From the NCBI RefSeq assembly GCF_007828215.1, contig NZ_VIUE01000006.1:124001-188000 (forward strand): 64,000 bases of DNA. The letters run 5' to 3'. The stretch's first letter is position 1. Every line of letters begins with the position of its first letter. Positions 9,575-18,044 of the stretch are shown one piece after another. Origin of the DNA: Pseudomonas sp. SJZ074 (GTDB lineage: Bacteria > Pseudomonadota > Gammaproteobacteria > Pseudomonadales > Pseudomonadaceae). The notes under the pieces were generated by a model. The model was not told the DNA's origin, searched no databases, and saw nothing but the letters and a program-made list of their open reading frames with translations. Both the position numbers and the translations under genes were made by a program.

Positions 9575-10450
9575 ATGACGACCACCCCGACCGGCGACTA
9601 CCTGGAAACCCTCTACGAAGGCTACGGCCAACGTTTCCGGATGGACAAGCTGCTCCACGAAGTGCGTACCGAGCACCAGCACCTGGTGATCTTCGAGAAC
9701 CCGCGCATGGGGCGGGTGATGGCGCTCGATGGCGTGATCCAGACCACCGAAGCCGATGAGTTCATCTACCACGAGATGCTCACCCATGTGCCCATACTGG
9801 CTCATGGCAAGGCCAAGCGGGTGCTGATCATCGGTGGCGGTGATGGCGGCATGTTGCGTGAGGTGACCAAACACATGGGTGTCGAGCACATCACCATGGT
9901 GGAAATCGACGGCACCGTGGTGGACATGTGCAAGGAATTCCTGCCCAACCACTCCAAGGGCGCCTATGACGACCCGCGATTGAACCTGGTGATCGATGAT
10001 GGCATGCGCTTCGTCTCCACCACTCAAGAGAAGTTCGACGTCATTATTTCCGACTCCACCGACCCGATCGGCCCGGGTGAAGTGCTGTTCTCGGAAAACT
10101 TCTACCAGGCTTGCCATCGCTGCCTGAACGACGGCGGCATCCTGGTGACCCAGAACGGCACGCCGTTCATGCAGTTGGGCGAAGTGCAGACCACCGCCGG
10201 CCGCCTGCGAGGCCTGTTTGCCGACTGGCACTTCTACCAGGCAGCCGTGCCGACCTACATCGGTGGCGCCATGACTTTCGCCTGGGGCTCGACCGACAGC
10301 GCTTACCGCAAGCTCTCCCGTGAAACCCTGCATGAGCGGTTCATTGGCAGCGGCATTGTCACCCGCTACTACAACCCTGAGATTCACCTCGGTGCGTTTG
10401 CCATGCCCCAGTACGTGTTGCAGGCGATAAACAAGCCGAGTAACGACTGA
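9575..10450 (+). CDS. speE: Spermidine synthase (polyamine aminopropyltransferase)
   Basis: SpeE transfers an aminopropyl group from decarboxylated S-adenosylmethionine to putrescine, giving spermidine and methylthioadenosine. The 291-residue protein has the nucleotide-binding glycine loop [14 protein letters not shown] (GGGDGG at residues 87-92), the following VEIDGTVV, and the catalytic-loop motif [14 protein letters not shown]. The opening [14 protein letters not shown] is typical for bacterial SpeE. It stands alone between repeats. The methylthioadenosine by-product is handled by the MTA deaminase and MtnA genes at 39944-42457. Confidence 0.96.
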   Translation: MTTTPTGDYLETLYEGYGQRFRMDKLLHEVRTEHQHLVIFENPRMGRVMALDGVIQTTEADEFIYHEMLTHVPILAHGKAKRVLIIGGGDGGMLREVTKHMGVEHITMVEIDGTVVDMCKEFLPNHSKGAYDDPRLNLVIDDGMRFVSTTQEKFDVIISDSTDPIGPGEVLFSENFYQACHRCLNDGGILVTQNGTPFMQLGEVQTTAGRLRGLFADWHFYQAAVPTYIGGAMTFAWGSTDSAYRKLSRETLHERFIGSGIVTRYYNPEIHLGAFAMPQYVLQAINKPSND

Positions 10451-10471
10451 TCGGTGAGCCTGCGGGGCTTT

Positions 10472-10503
10472 TTGTGGCAAGGGGATAAATCCCCTCGTCA
10501 CAA
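10472..10503. repeat. REP-type inverted repeat
   Basis: Two 14-base arms beginning TTGTGGCAAGGGGA face each other around TAAA with one mismatch. This is the GTGGCGAGGGGATAAATCCCC family, which recurs at 25009-25038 and, in modified form, at 38342-38468. Confidence 0.85.
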
Positions 10504-10750
10504 TAGGGGCGGCTTGTTATTGAGGTTGGTTCGGGCATTTTGTGTTTCCAGATATTCATTGAACGAAATTTTCACAAAATCTTGCGGACAATCCCTCGCG
10601 CCTTTATTGCCGTCGGTTATTTAATGGCAATGCCTTAGCCGTTCGTGCAACATCTGCGCTCTTGCGCAAACCCCGGGCCAGGCTTTGGCCAATGGCGGGT
10701 GCGCCTTTGTACTTTTTGTCACTCCAACTCCAATAGGGTCCTCAAACGAC
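10504..10750. other. Intergenic region without visible gene
   Basis: AT-richer leader between the REP element and the sulfatase start. It contains stretches such as TTCACAAAATCTTG and TTATTTAATGGCAATG that could hold a promoter, but no clear pair of boxes was identified and no coding frame is convincing. Confidence 0.4.
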
Positions 10751-12844
10751 ATGGCAATCCCGGATGCCCTGAGTCAGCAGCGAAGCACGCATCGCCTGCT
10801 GCAACCGACCGTCAAATCGCACCTGGCCTACACATTGCTCTGCGCCCTGGTGATGATGGTGATGTTCAGCCTGCTGCGCGTGGCGCTGTTGGTCTATAAC
10901 CGCCAAATGATCCTCGACACCCCGGCCACGACCTTCGTCGAAGCCTTCGCCAATGGCTTGCGTTTTGACCTGCGCCTGGTGGTTTACCTCTGCGTTCCGC
11001 TGCTACTGGCGCTGTTCAGCGCTCGCGCCATGGCGGCCCGAGGTTTCTTTCGTTTCTGGCTGACCGTCACCTCCAGCATCGCGCTGTTCCTGGGCCTGAT
11101 GGAGATGGACTTCTACCGTGAGTTCCACCAGCGCCTCAACGGCCTGGTCTTCCAGTATGTGAAGGAAGACCCGAAAACCGTGATGAGCATGCTCTGGTAT
11201 GGATTCCCGGTGGTGCGCTACCTGCTGGCCTGGGCCGGCGGCACCATCATCCTGAGCCTGGCGTTCAAGGGCGCGGACCGTGCAACCCGCCCGCGCGGGC
11301 CGTTCAGCGGCGGCAGCATCGGCACCCGCCAGATCGCCCCATGGTACGGCCGGGTGGCGGTGTTCATCGTTTGCCTGCTGGTGGCTGTGGTCGCGGCCCG
11401 TGGCACCTTGCGTCAAGGTCCGCCGCTGCGTTGGGGCGATGTCTATACCACCGATTCGAACTTCGCCAACCAGTTGGGCCTCAACGGCACGCTGTCGCTG
11501 GTGGCGGCGGCCAAGAGCCGCATGTCCGAAGACCGTGACAACATCTGGAAAGCCACCCTCGAACAGCCACTGGCCCAGCAGACTGTGCGTGACATGCTGG
11601 TGTTGCCCGACGACAAGTTGGTGGATACCGCCACTGCTGCGGTGCGTCGCGACTACACGCCGCCAGCCGACAAGACGCTGCCGATCAAGAACGTGGTCGT
11701 GATTCTCATGGAAAGCATGGCCGGTCACTCGGTAGGCGCCCTGGGCGCACCGGGCAACATCACGCCTTACCTGGACAAGCTGTCCAAGGAAGGCCTGCTG
11801 TTCGACCGTTTCTTCTCCAACGGCACCCACACTCACCAAGGCATGTTCGCCACCATGGCGTGCTTCCCGAACCTGCCCGGTTTCGAATACCTGATGCAGA
11901 CGCCGGAAGGCAGCCACAAGCTGTCGGGCCTGCCGCAACTGCTCAGTGCTCGTGACTACGACGACGTATATGTCTACAACGGTGATTTTGCCTGGGACAA
12001 CCAGTCGGGTTTCTTCAGCAGCCAGGGCATGACCAACTTCATCGGGCGTAACGACTTCGTCAACCCGGTGTTTTCCGATCCGACCTGGGGCGTGTCCGAC
12101 CAGGACATGTTCGACCGTGGCCTGATCGAGCTCAAGGCGCGGGAAAACGGCAAGCCGTTCTATGCCTTGCTGCAAACCCTGTCCAACCACACGCCGTATG
12201 CACTGCCGACGCCGCTGCCGGTGGAGCGGGTCACCGACCGTGGCAGCCTGAACGAACACCTGACCGCCATGCGCTATTCGGACTGGGCGCTGGGCCAGTT
12301 CTTCGAGAAGGCACGCAAGGAGCCTTATTTCAAGGAAACGCTGTTCGTCGTGGTGGGCGACCACGGTTTCGGCAACGAACGCCAGATCACCGAGATGGAT
12401 CTGGGCCGCTTCAACGTGCCGATGTTGTTGATTGGTCCGGGTGTCCAGGAAAAATTCGGCCAGCGTAACCACACCGTGGGTACCCAGGTCGACATCGTCC
12501 CCACCATCATGGGGCGTATCGGCGGACAGGTACGCCACCAATGCTGGGGGCGTGACCTGTTGAACCTGCCACAGGGCGATACCGGTTTCGGTGTGATCAA
12601 GCCGTCGGGCAGTGATCAGACTACGGCAATAATCCAGGGCGATCGGATCCTGGTACTGCCAAAGGAGAAAGAAATGGGGCCGAAGATGTTCCGCTATGAA
12701 CTGGGGGCCAACCCCCGTGCGGAAGCCATTCCGGATGCACCCGATAGCGTCCAGATGAAGCTCAAGCTCGAGTCTTTCCTGCAAACCGCTACCAAGAGCC
12801 TGCTGGATAACACCGCTGGCGTAGTGGATGGAAAACCGGACTGA
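10751..12844 (+). CDS. LTA synthase-family membrane sulfatase / phosphoglycerol transferase-like
   Basis: A 697-residue protein with about five N-terminal membrane segments (within residues 25-210) and a periplasmic alkaline-phosphatase-fold domain. Sulfatase-type motifs are seen: VVVILMESMAGHSVGALGAP (metal-binding Glu), NGTHTHQGMFATM (Thr as likely nucleophile) and VVVGDHGFGNE (Asp-His metal ligands). This is the plan of lipoteichoic acid synthase and of OpgB-like phosphoglycerol transferases. Pseudomonas has no lipoteichoic acid, so the acceptor is unknown; transfer of a phospho-head group to an envelope glycan is inferred. ATG 10751 (MAIPDALSQQ) is preferred to the in-frame ATG-like starts near 10685. 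Confidence 0.85.
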   Translation: MAIPDALSQQRSTHRLLQPTVKSHLAYTLLCALVMMVMFSLLRVALLVYNRQMILDTPATTFVEAFANGLRFDLRLVVYLCVPLLLALFSARAMAARGFFRFWLTVTSSIALFLGLMEMDFYREFHQRLNGLVFQYVKEDPKTVMSMLWYGFPVVRYLLAWAGGTIILSLAFKGADRATRPRGPFSGGSIGTRQIAPWYGRVAVFIVCLLVAVVAARGTLRQGPPLRWGDVYTTDSNFANQLGLNGTLSLVAAAKSRMSEDRDNIWKATLEQPLAQQTVRDMLVLPDDKLVDTATAAVRRDYTPPADKTLPIKNVVVILMESMAGHSVGALGAPGNITPYLDKLSKEGLLFDRFFSNGTHTHQGMFATMACFPNLPGFEYLMQTPEGSHKLSGLPQLLSARDYDDVYVYNGDFAWDNQSGFFSSQGMTNFIGRNDFVNPVFSDPTWGVSDQDMFDRGLIELKARENGKPFYALLQTLSNHTPYALPTPLPVERVTDRGSLNEHLTAMRYSDWALGQFFEKARKEPYFKETLFVVVGDHGFGNERQITEMDLGRFNVPMLLIGPGVQEKFGQRNHTVGTQVDIVPTIMGRIGGQVRHQCWGRDLLNLPQGDTGFGVIKPSGSDQTTAIIQGDRILVLPKEKEMGPKMFRYELGANPRAEAIPDAPDSVQMKLKLESFLQTATKSLLDNTAGVVDGKPD

Positions 12845-12856
12845 TGATCGGCAAAT

Positions 12857-12891
12857 AAAAAAGAGGCCTTGAAAAAGGCCTCTTTTTTTTT
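12857..12891 (+). terminator. Rho-independent terminator
   Basis: AAGAGGCCTT, loop GAAA, AAGGCCTCTT, then a run of T. It is flanked by A on the left side, so it can act in both directions, serving the sulfatase gene and the small convergent gene at 12901-13053. Confidence 0.92.
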
Positions 12892-12900
12892 GCCATTGAT

Positions 12901-13053
12901 TTATATCTTGCCCAGTAACAGCAGTATCAACAGCACTACCAACACTACGCCGATGATGCCGGACGGGCCGTAACCCCAACTTCTGGAGTGCGGGAAGACC
13001 GGCAGGCCGCCGATCAGCAGGAGGATCAGGATAATGATGAGTATTGTGCCCAT
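12901..13053 (-). CDS. DUF3309-type small hydrophobic protein
   Basis: A 50-residue protein read on the minus strand: MGTILIIILILLLIGGLPVF at the start, then a Ser/Gly/Tyr-rich turn (HSRSWGYGPSG) and a second hydrophobic stretch ending VVLLILLLLGKI. Two short membrane segments around a GYGPSG turn match the DUF3309 family, which is widespread in proteobacteria and of unknown function. AAGGAAATC lies 7-8 bp upstream of the ATG. The stop abuts the bidirectional terminator. Confidence 0.85.
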   Translation of the reverse strand: MGTILIIILILLLIGGLPVFPHSRSWGYGPSGIIGVVLVVLLILLLLGKI

Positions 13054-13324
13054 TGTTGATTTCCTTATTGGTCAGTTTTGGAGTGATACAACTTTCAACT
13101 GCCAGCACGCTGCATTAAATCCGGGCGGCTTAATAAGTCCGACCGTAACGTCCTGTAAAAGATTCAAAGTTTTTTCAGTGACTGAATGGCTCGCTACAGA
13201 AGCATTCCTTCAATCAAAACCCTTTGTGGTTTGCCCCCGCCATTCAGCAATCTGATGGAGCGTGGGTCCCGCTGGCTCCTTCGCTACACTCGGCCCATCT
13301 CTCCCGGAACAAAGGCTGTTTCCT

Positions 13325-14140
13325 ATGCAAAATCGCATGATGATCACCGGTGCCGGCTCGGGCCTGGGCCGCGAAATCGCGCTGCGCTGGGCCCGCGAAG
13401 GCTGGCGCCTGGCCTTGTCGGATGTCAGTGAGCCAGGCCTCCAGGAAACCCTCAGGCTGGTGCGCGACGCCGGCGGCGACGGCTTTGTCCAGCGCTGCGA
13501 TGTACGTGACTACAGTCAGTTGACGGCGTTTGCCCAGGCTTGCGAAGAGAAGCTCGGCGGCATCGACATCATCGTCAACAACGCTGGCGTGGCTTCGGGC
13601 GGGTTCTTCAGTGAATTGTCCTTGGAGGACTGGGACTGGCAGATTGCGATCAACCTGATGGGGGTGGTCAAGGGGTGCAAAGCGTTCCTGCCGTTGCTGG
13701 AGAAGAGCCGCGGCAAGATCATCAACATCGCTTCCATGGCGGCGCTGATGCAGGGACCGGCCATGAGTAACTACAACGTGGCCAAGGCTGGCGTGGTGGC
13801 GTTGTCGGAAAGCCTGCTGGTCGAACTGGCGCAGCAGGAAATCGGTGTGCACGTGGTTTGTCCGTCGTTTTTCCAGACCAACCTGCTGGACTCCTTCCGT
13901 GGTCCGACCCCGGCCATGAAGGTCCAGGTAGGCAAGTTGCTGGAAAGCTCGCCCATCACTGCCGCCGACATCGCTGACTACATCTTCCAGCAGGTCGCCC
14001 AGGGTGAGTTCATGATCCTGCCTCACGAACAGGGGCGCATGGCCTGGGCGATGAAGCAGAAGAACCCGCAGATGCTGTACGACGAAATGACCGTCATGGC
14101 CGACAAGATGCGCGCCAAAGCCAGGCAGAACCCAACTTGA
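13325..14140 (+). CDS. SDR family oxidoreductase
   Basis: A 271-residue short-chain dehydrogenase/reductase. It has the cofactor-binding TGAGSGLG at residues 8-15, the NNAGVA motif near residue 80, and the catalytic YNVAK (Tyr and Lys near residues 150-154) preceded by the Ser of NIASMAA. The substrate cannot be read from the sequence. ATG 13325 (MQNRMMITGAG) was chosen because longer forms add residues before the Rossmann strand that are not family-like. It precedes the csrA paralogue by about 210 bp and is probably a separate unit. Confidence 0.9.
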   Translation: MQNRMMITGAGSGLGREIALRWAREGWRLALSDVSEPGLQETLRLVRDAGGDGFVQRCDVRDYSQLTAFAQACEEKLGGIDIIVNNAGVASGGFFSELSLEDWDWQIAINLMGVVKGCKAFLPLLEKSRGKIINIASMAALMQGPAMSNYNVAKAGVVALSESLLVELAQQEIGVHVVCPSFFQTNLLDSFRGPTPAMKVQVGKLLESSPITAADIADYIFQQVAQGEFMILPHEQGRMAWAMKQKNPQMLYDEMTVMADKMRAKARQNPT

Positions 14141-14334
14141 CCTTCAAAGGCGGTGTCCTCAGGATGGAGCCATCCTGCTGGACATCGCTGCTCGGGTTTT
14201 GAAAGTGTCGCGGTCCGACCTGATTTTGCAGGAAGTTTCCTTCAGTTACCGGAATCTTGTTTGTAGGGGGTTACTGAATTCTCGCCCGTGTCTTGTGAAC
14301 AGGAAACAGGCCGGGCATGGTCAAGGTCCAGACC

Positions 14335-14350
14335 TTCTTAAGGACAAGAA
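14335..14350 (+). promoter_or_regulatory. Predicted RsmA/CsrA-binding hairpin over the csrA-paralogue ribosome binding site
   Basis: TTCTT (14335-14339) pairs with AAGAA (14346-14350) around the six-base loop AAGGAC, which contains the Shine-Dalgarno AGGA. A hexaloop ANGGAN on a short stem is the known preferred site of CsrA/RsmA proteins. Further GGA triplets lie upstream (14302 region, and the hairpin at 14160-14177). Autoregulation is an inference. Confidence 0.5.
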
Positions 14351-14352
14351 CC

Positions 14353-14541
14353 ATGCTCGTACTCAGCCGTGCCGTGGGTGAACTGATTTCCATCGGTGAT
14401 GATATTTCCGTTCGTGTGCTGTCGGTCAGCGGCACCACCGTGCGGTTTGGCGTGGAAGCGCCGCGTCACATCGATGTTCATCGTTTCGAGATATACGAAA
14501 AGATCCAGAGAAAGAAGAACCAGGTCGCCCGCAAGGCGTGA
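14353..14541 (+). CDS. CsrA/RsmA-family RNA-binding regulator (paralogue)
   Basis: CsrA/RsmA proteins bind GGA sites in mRNA leaders and repress or stabilise the message. This 62-residue member begins [17 protein letters not shown] and keeps Leu4, Arg6 and Arg44, the residues most important for RNA binding in characterised members. The usual VHREEIY is VHRFEIY here, and the tail is strongly basic ([12 protein letters not shown]). It is thus not the canonical RsmA but one of the extra copies that fluorescent pseudomonads carry. AAGGAC sits about 8 bp before the ATG. It ends exactly where the convergent YheU-like gene ends. Confidence 0.93.
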   Translation: MLVLSRAVGELISIGDDISVRVLSVSGTTVRFGVEAPRHIDVHRFEIYEKIQRKKNQVARKA

Positions 14542-14769
14542 TCAGTCAAACAGGTGCTTGGGCACGTCGTGCTTGAGCATCAATTGGCACTGCTCGCTCT
14601 CCGGATCGAAAACGATCATTGCCTGGCCCTTGGTCAACGCCTGCCTTACGCGTAGCACGCGGGTTTCCAGGGGCGTGTCGTCGCCGTTGTCGGTGCCGTC
14701 GCGGGTCACGAAGTCCTCGATCAGGCGAGTGAGCGTGTCGACTTCGAGTTGGTCGTGGGGGATCAGCAT
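14542..14769 (-). CDS. YheU-family protein
   Basis: A 75-residue acidic protein beginning MLIPHDQLEVDTLTRLIEDF and containing FVTRDGTD, VRQALTKGQAMIVFDP. This pattern matches the YheU family (small conserved gammaproteobacterial protein, function unknown). It converges with the csrA paralogue with no spacer between the two stop codons, so the two transcripts must overlap at their 3' ends. Confidence 0.88.
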   Translation of the reverse strand: MLIPHDQLEVDTLTRLIEDFVTRDGTDNGDDTPLETRVLRVRQALTKGQAMIVFDPESEQCQLMLKHDVPKHLFD

Positions 14770-14856
14770 GGGGTACCTCGGCTGGATGATGTCGCAAATG
14801 CTACGGCTTATGGGCTTTGGCGGCTAGCCTAGGATTTGCGACGCCTGTTCCGGCCT

Positions 14857-14928
14857 CATCGCGAGCAGGCTCGCTCCCACAGAGGGTGTGGTGCAGCGCC
14901 ATTTGTGGGAGCGAGCCTGCTCGCGATG
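14857..14928. repeat. REP doublet (REPIN-like)
   Basis: Perfect 25-base inverted arms beginning CATCGCGAGCAGGCTCGCTC, separated by 22 bases. The same arms recur at 42481-42574 and, slightly shorter, at 26457-26547, so this is one mobile REP family in the genome. Confidence 0.93.
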
Positions 14929-14956
14929 CAATCTTGCGGGCGATGAAAATCCTCTG

Positions 14957-16147
14957 TCAGTTATTCGAACGCTGCCCCACCAGGCTATCCACCGAAGGCA
15001 CCCGGGTATCGCTTTCCATCTGTGTGTCGTGTTCAATCTGGTGGCTGAAGCGGTCCAGCGAACCCTGGGCCGGTTGCGCGTCGCTGGCGAACACCGGCGG
15101 GCTGAGGATGTAGGCACCGAGCAGCCGGCTGAGGGCGGCCAGGCTGTCGATATGGGTGCGTTCGTAGCCATGGGTGGCATCGCAGCCGAAGGCGAGCAAG
15201 GCGGTGCGGATGTCGTGGCCGGCAGTGATGGCCGAGTGGGCGTCGCTGAAGTAGTAGCGGAACAGGTCGCGGCGTGCCGGCAGTTCGTTCTCCTTGGCCA
15301 GTTTCAACAGGTGTCGTGACAGGTGATAGTCATAGGGCCCGCCGGAGTCCTGCATCGCCACGCTCACGGCGTGTTCGCTGGAGTGCTGGCCGGGTGCGAC
15401 CGGGGCGATGTCGATGCCGACGAATTCGCTGACATCCCAGGGCAGCGCGGCGGCCGCGCCACTGCCGGTTTCCTCGGTGATGGTGAACAATGGATGGCAG
15501 TCGATCAGCAGCTCCTCGCCGCTGTCGACAATCGCCTTGAGCGCCGCCAGCAGGGCCGCGACCCCGGCCTTGTCGTCCAGGTGACGGGCGCTGATGTGAC
15601 CGCTCTCGGTGAATTCAGGCAGGGGATCGAAGGCGACGTAATCACCGATGCCCACCCCCAGGGTTTCGCAATCGGCACGGGTGGCGCAGTAGGCGTCCAG
15701 GCGCAATTCGATGTGATCCCAACTGATAGGCATTTCATCCACGGCGGTGTTGAAGGCGTGCCCGGACGCCATCAAGGGCAACACGCTGCCGCGGATCACG
15801 CCGGTGTCGGTGAACAGGCTGACCCGGCTGCCTTCGGCAAACCGGCTGGACCAGCAGCCTACCGGTGCCAGCGTCAGGCGACCATTGTCCTTGATGGCCC
15901 GCACGGTGGCACCGATGGTGTCCAAGTGGGCCGACACGGCCCGGTCAGGGCTGTTCTTGCGACCCTTGAGGGTAGCGCGGATCGTACCGCGGCGGGTCAT
16001 TTCGAAAGGAATACCCAACTCTTCGAGACGTTCGACGACATAGCGCACGATGGTGTCGGTGAAGCCGGTCGGGCTGGGGATCGCGAGCATTTCCAGCAGG
16101 ACTTTCTGCAGATATTCGAGATTCGGTTCGGGGATTTTGCTGATCAT
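14957..16147 (-). CDS. M42-family peptidase of the NAGGN osmoprotectant operon
   Basis: A 396-residue metallopeptidase of the M42/M20-like clan. Metal-binding motifs seen are SAHLDTIG (His, Asp), HLDDKAG (Asp), ITEETGSGAA (catalytic Glu pair) and a late H in DATHGYERTH. Genes of this type are the usual third member of the N-acetylglutaminylglutamine amide operon; the reaction is not well established and it may process the dipeptide. It is downstream of the synthetase gene, separated by about 150 bp that hold a REP element. ATG 16147 (MISKIPEPN) follows AGGAGTTTCC. Confidence 0.9.
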   Translation of the reverse strand: MISKIPEPNLEYLQKVLLEMLAIPSPTGFTDTIVRYVVERLEELGIPFEMTRRGTIRATLKGRKNSPDRAVSAHLDTIGATVRAIKDNGRLTLAPVGCWSSRFAEGSRVSLFTDTGVIRGSVLPLMASGHAFNTAVDEMPISWDHIELRLDAYCATRADCETLGVGIGDYVAFDPLPEFTESGHISARHLDDKAGVAALLAALKAIVDSGEELLIDCHPLFTITEETGSGAAAALPWDVSEFVGIDIAPVAPGQHSSEHAVSVAMQDSGGPYDYHLSRHLLKLAKENELPARRDLFRYYFSDAHSAITAGHDIRTALLAFGCDATHGYERTHIDSLAALSRLLGAYILSPPVFASDAQPAQGSLDRFSHQIEHDTQMESDTRVPSVDSLVGQRSNN

Positions 16148-16173
16148 GGAAACTCCTGAACGGTTGAGTATCC

Positions 16174-16276
16174 GATCGTTCCCACGCTCTGCGTGGGAAT
16201 GCAGCCGCTGACGTTCTGCGTCATCTGGACGCGGAGCGTCCCTTGAGGCATTCCCACGCGGAGCGTGGGAACGATC
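16174..16276. repeat. REP-type inverted repeat inside the NAGGN operon
   Basis: Arms of 29 bases beginning GATCGTTCCCACGCTCTGCG pair with few mismatches, with a smaller GACG...CGTC hairpin between them. This GTTCCCACGC type differs from the other repeat families in the window. It lies between the synthetase and peptidase genes and could affect how much peptidase message is made. Confidence 0.88.
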
Positions 16277-16295
16277 AGTCCACTACTGAGGGGTG

Positions 16296-18041
16296 TCAGA
16301 CCACCCCCTGGCTATGGGGAAACAGCAGGTCCACAAAGCGTTCGGCGGTGGGTTGTGGTTCGTGGTTGGCCAGGCCGGCGCGTTCGTTGGCTTCGATGAA
16401 CACGTACTCGGGTTGATCGGCAGCCGGCACCAGCAGGTCGAGGCCGACCATGGGGATGTCCAGGGCGCGTGCAGCACGCACCGCCGCATCGGCCAGGGTC
16501 GGATGCAGAGTGTCAGTGACGTCTTCCAGGATGCCGCCGGTGTGCAGGTTCGCTGTGCGTCGTACGAACAGATGCTCACCGGCCGGCAGCACGCTGTCGT
16601 AGTCATACCCTGCAGCACTCAGCGTGCGTTGGGTTTCGGCATCCATCGGAATCTTGCTTTCCCCTCCGGTGGCCGCCTGCCGTCGCCGGCTCTGGGCTTC
16701 GATCAAGGCTCCGATGGTGTGCTGGCCGTCGCCGATGACTTCCGCGGGGCGCCTGATCGCCGCGGCCACTACTTCAAAGTTGATCAGCAGGATGCGCAGG
16801 TCGAGCCCTTCGTGAAAACTTTCCAGCAACACCCGACTATCGAACTGCCGGGCGGCTTCGATGGCGCTCTGCACTTCTTCGATGGTGCGCAGGTCCACCG
16901 CGACGCCCTGACCCTGTTCCCCGTCCAGGGGTTTGACCACCACCCGCTCATGTTCATCGAGAAACGCCAGGTTGTCGTCGGCATTGCCTGCCAACTGTTG
17001 CGCTGGCAGGTTCAGGCCGGCGTTCTTCAACACTTTGTGAGTCAGACTCTTGTTCTGGCACAACGTCATGCTGATGGCGCTGGTCAGATCGCTCAGGGAC
17101 TCGCGGCAACGCACCCGGCGGCTGCCGTGGATCAGGGTGAACAAACCGCCCTCGGCGTCGTCCACTTGCACTTCGATGCCCCGGCGGTGTGCCTCCTCGA
17201 CAATGATCCGTGCATAAGGGTTGAACTGTGCCTCGGGTCCGGGCCCCAGAAACAGCGGCTGGTTGATGCCGTTCTTGCGCTTGATGGCGAAGGTCGAGAG
17301 GTTGCGGAAACCAAGCTTGGCGTAGAGGTTCTTGGCCAGGCGATTGTCATGCAGGACCGACAGGTCGAGGTAGCTCAGGCCACGGCTCATGAAATGCTCG
17401 ATGAGGTGACGTACCAGCACTTCTCCGACACCGGGCCGTGAACATTGTGGGTCCACCGCCAGGCACCAGAGGCTGCTGCCATTTTCCGGATCGTTGAAGG
17501 CTTTCTGATGGTTGAGACCCATGACACTGCCGATGACTGCGCCGCTGTCATCGTCTTCGGCCAGCCAATAGACCGGCCCGCCCTGATGGCGCGGCGTCAG
17601 GCGCTGGGGATCGACCGGCAGCATGCCGCGGGCCTGGTAAAGCTGGTTGATGGCTTGCCAATCGGCGTCGTTCTGGGCCCGGCGAATCCGGAATCCGCGA
17701 AACACCCGCGTGGCTTGCCGATAATCACTGAACCACAGGCGCAGCGTGTCGGAAGGGTCAAGGAACAATTGCGCCGGTTCCAGCCCCAGCACCTGCTGGG
17801 GGGCTGCTACATACAGGGCAATATCACGTTCGCCGGGTTGTTCATTGAGCAGTTCCTGGCCCAGGGTCGCCGGGTCCGGGAAGGTATGGCCGATCAGCAA
17901 TCGGCCCCAACCGCAATGCACCGCGATAGGAGCGGCACCCAATTCGCTGCCGTCCACCGCCAGGCGCGCCTGCAAGCGTTCATAGGAAGGCGCCTGGCCG
18001 CGCAGCAGCCGTTGATTGTGAAGCGTCGTGTGGGGTTTCAT
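16296..18041 (-). CDS. ngg: N-acetylglutaminylglutamine synthetase
   Basis: A 581-residue fusion of a GNAT acetyltransferase domain (about residues 110-260, with PQCSRPGVGEVLVRHLIEH as the acetyl-CoA loop) and an ATP-grasp ligase domain (about residues 285-570, with VVKPLDGEQGQGVAVDL and MVGLDLLVP, FIEANERAGLANHEP as ATP and metal sites). It would acetylate glutamine and join it to a second glutamine. The neighbouring AsnO-like gene then amidates the dipeptide. It starts 3 bp after the amidotransferase stop, so the two are tightly coupled. The product NAGGN is an osmolyte known from Pseudomonas under salt stress. Confidence 0.95.
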   Translation of the reverse strand: MKPHTTLHNQRLLRGQAPSYERLQARLAVDGSELGAAPIAVHCGWGRLLIGHTFPDPATLGQELLNEQPGERDIALYVAAPQQVLGLEPAQLFLDPSDTLRLWFSDYRQATRVFRGFRIRRAQNDADWQAINQLYQARGMLPVDPQRLTPRHQGGPVYWLAEDDDSGAVIGSVMGLNHQKAFNDPENGSSLWCLAVDPQCSRPGVGEVLVRHLIEHFMSRGLSYLDLSVLHDNRLAKNLYAKLGFRNLSTFAIKRKNGINQPLFLGPGPEAQFNPYARIIVEEAHRRGIEVQVDDAEGGLFTLIHGSRRVRCRESLSDLTSAISMTLCQNKSLTHKVLKNAGLNLPAQQLAGNADDNLAFLDEHERVVVKPLDGEQGQGVAVDLRTIEEVQSAIEAARQFDSRVLLESFHEGLDLRILLINFEVVAAAIRRPAEVIGDGQHTIGALIEAQSRRRQAATGGESKIPMDAETQRTLSAAGYDYDSVLPAGEHLFVRRTANLHTGGILEDVTDTLHPTLADAAVRAARALDIPMVGLDLLVPAADQPEYVFIEANERAGLANHEPQPTAERFVDLLFPHSQGVV

Positions 18042-18044
18042 CGA

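Noticed and set aside
11003..13108. 701-codon open frame antisense to the sulfatase gene
   Set aside because: Composition typical of a shadow frame; the plus strand has clear sulfatase motifs and the small DUF3309-type gene overlaps its start region.
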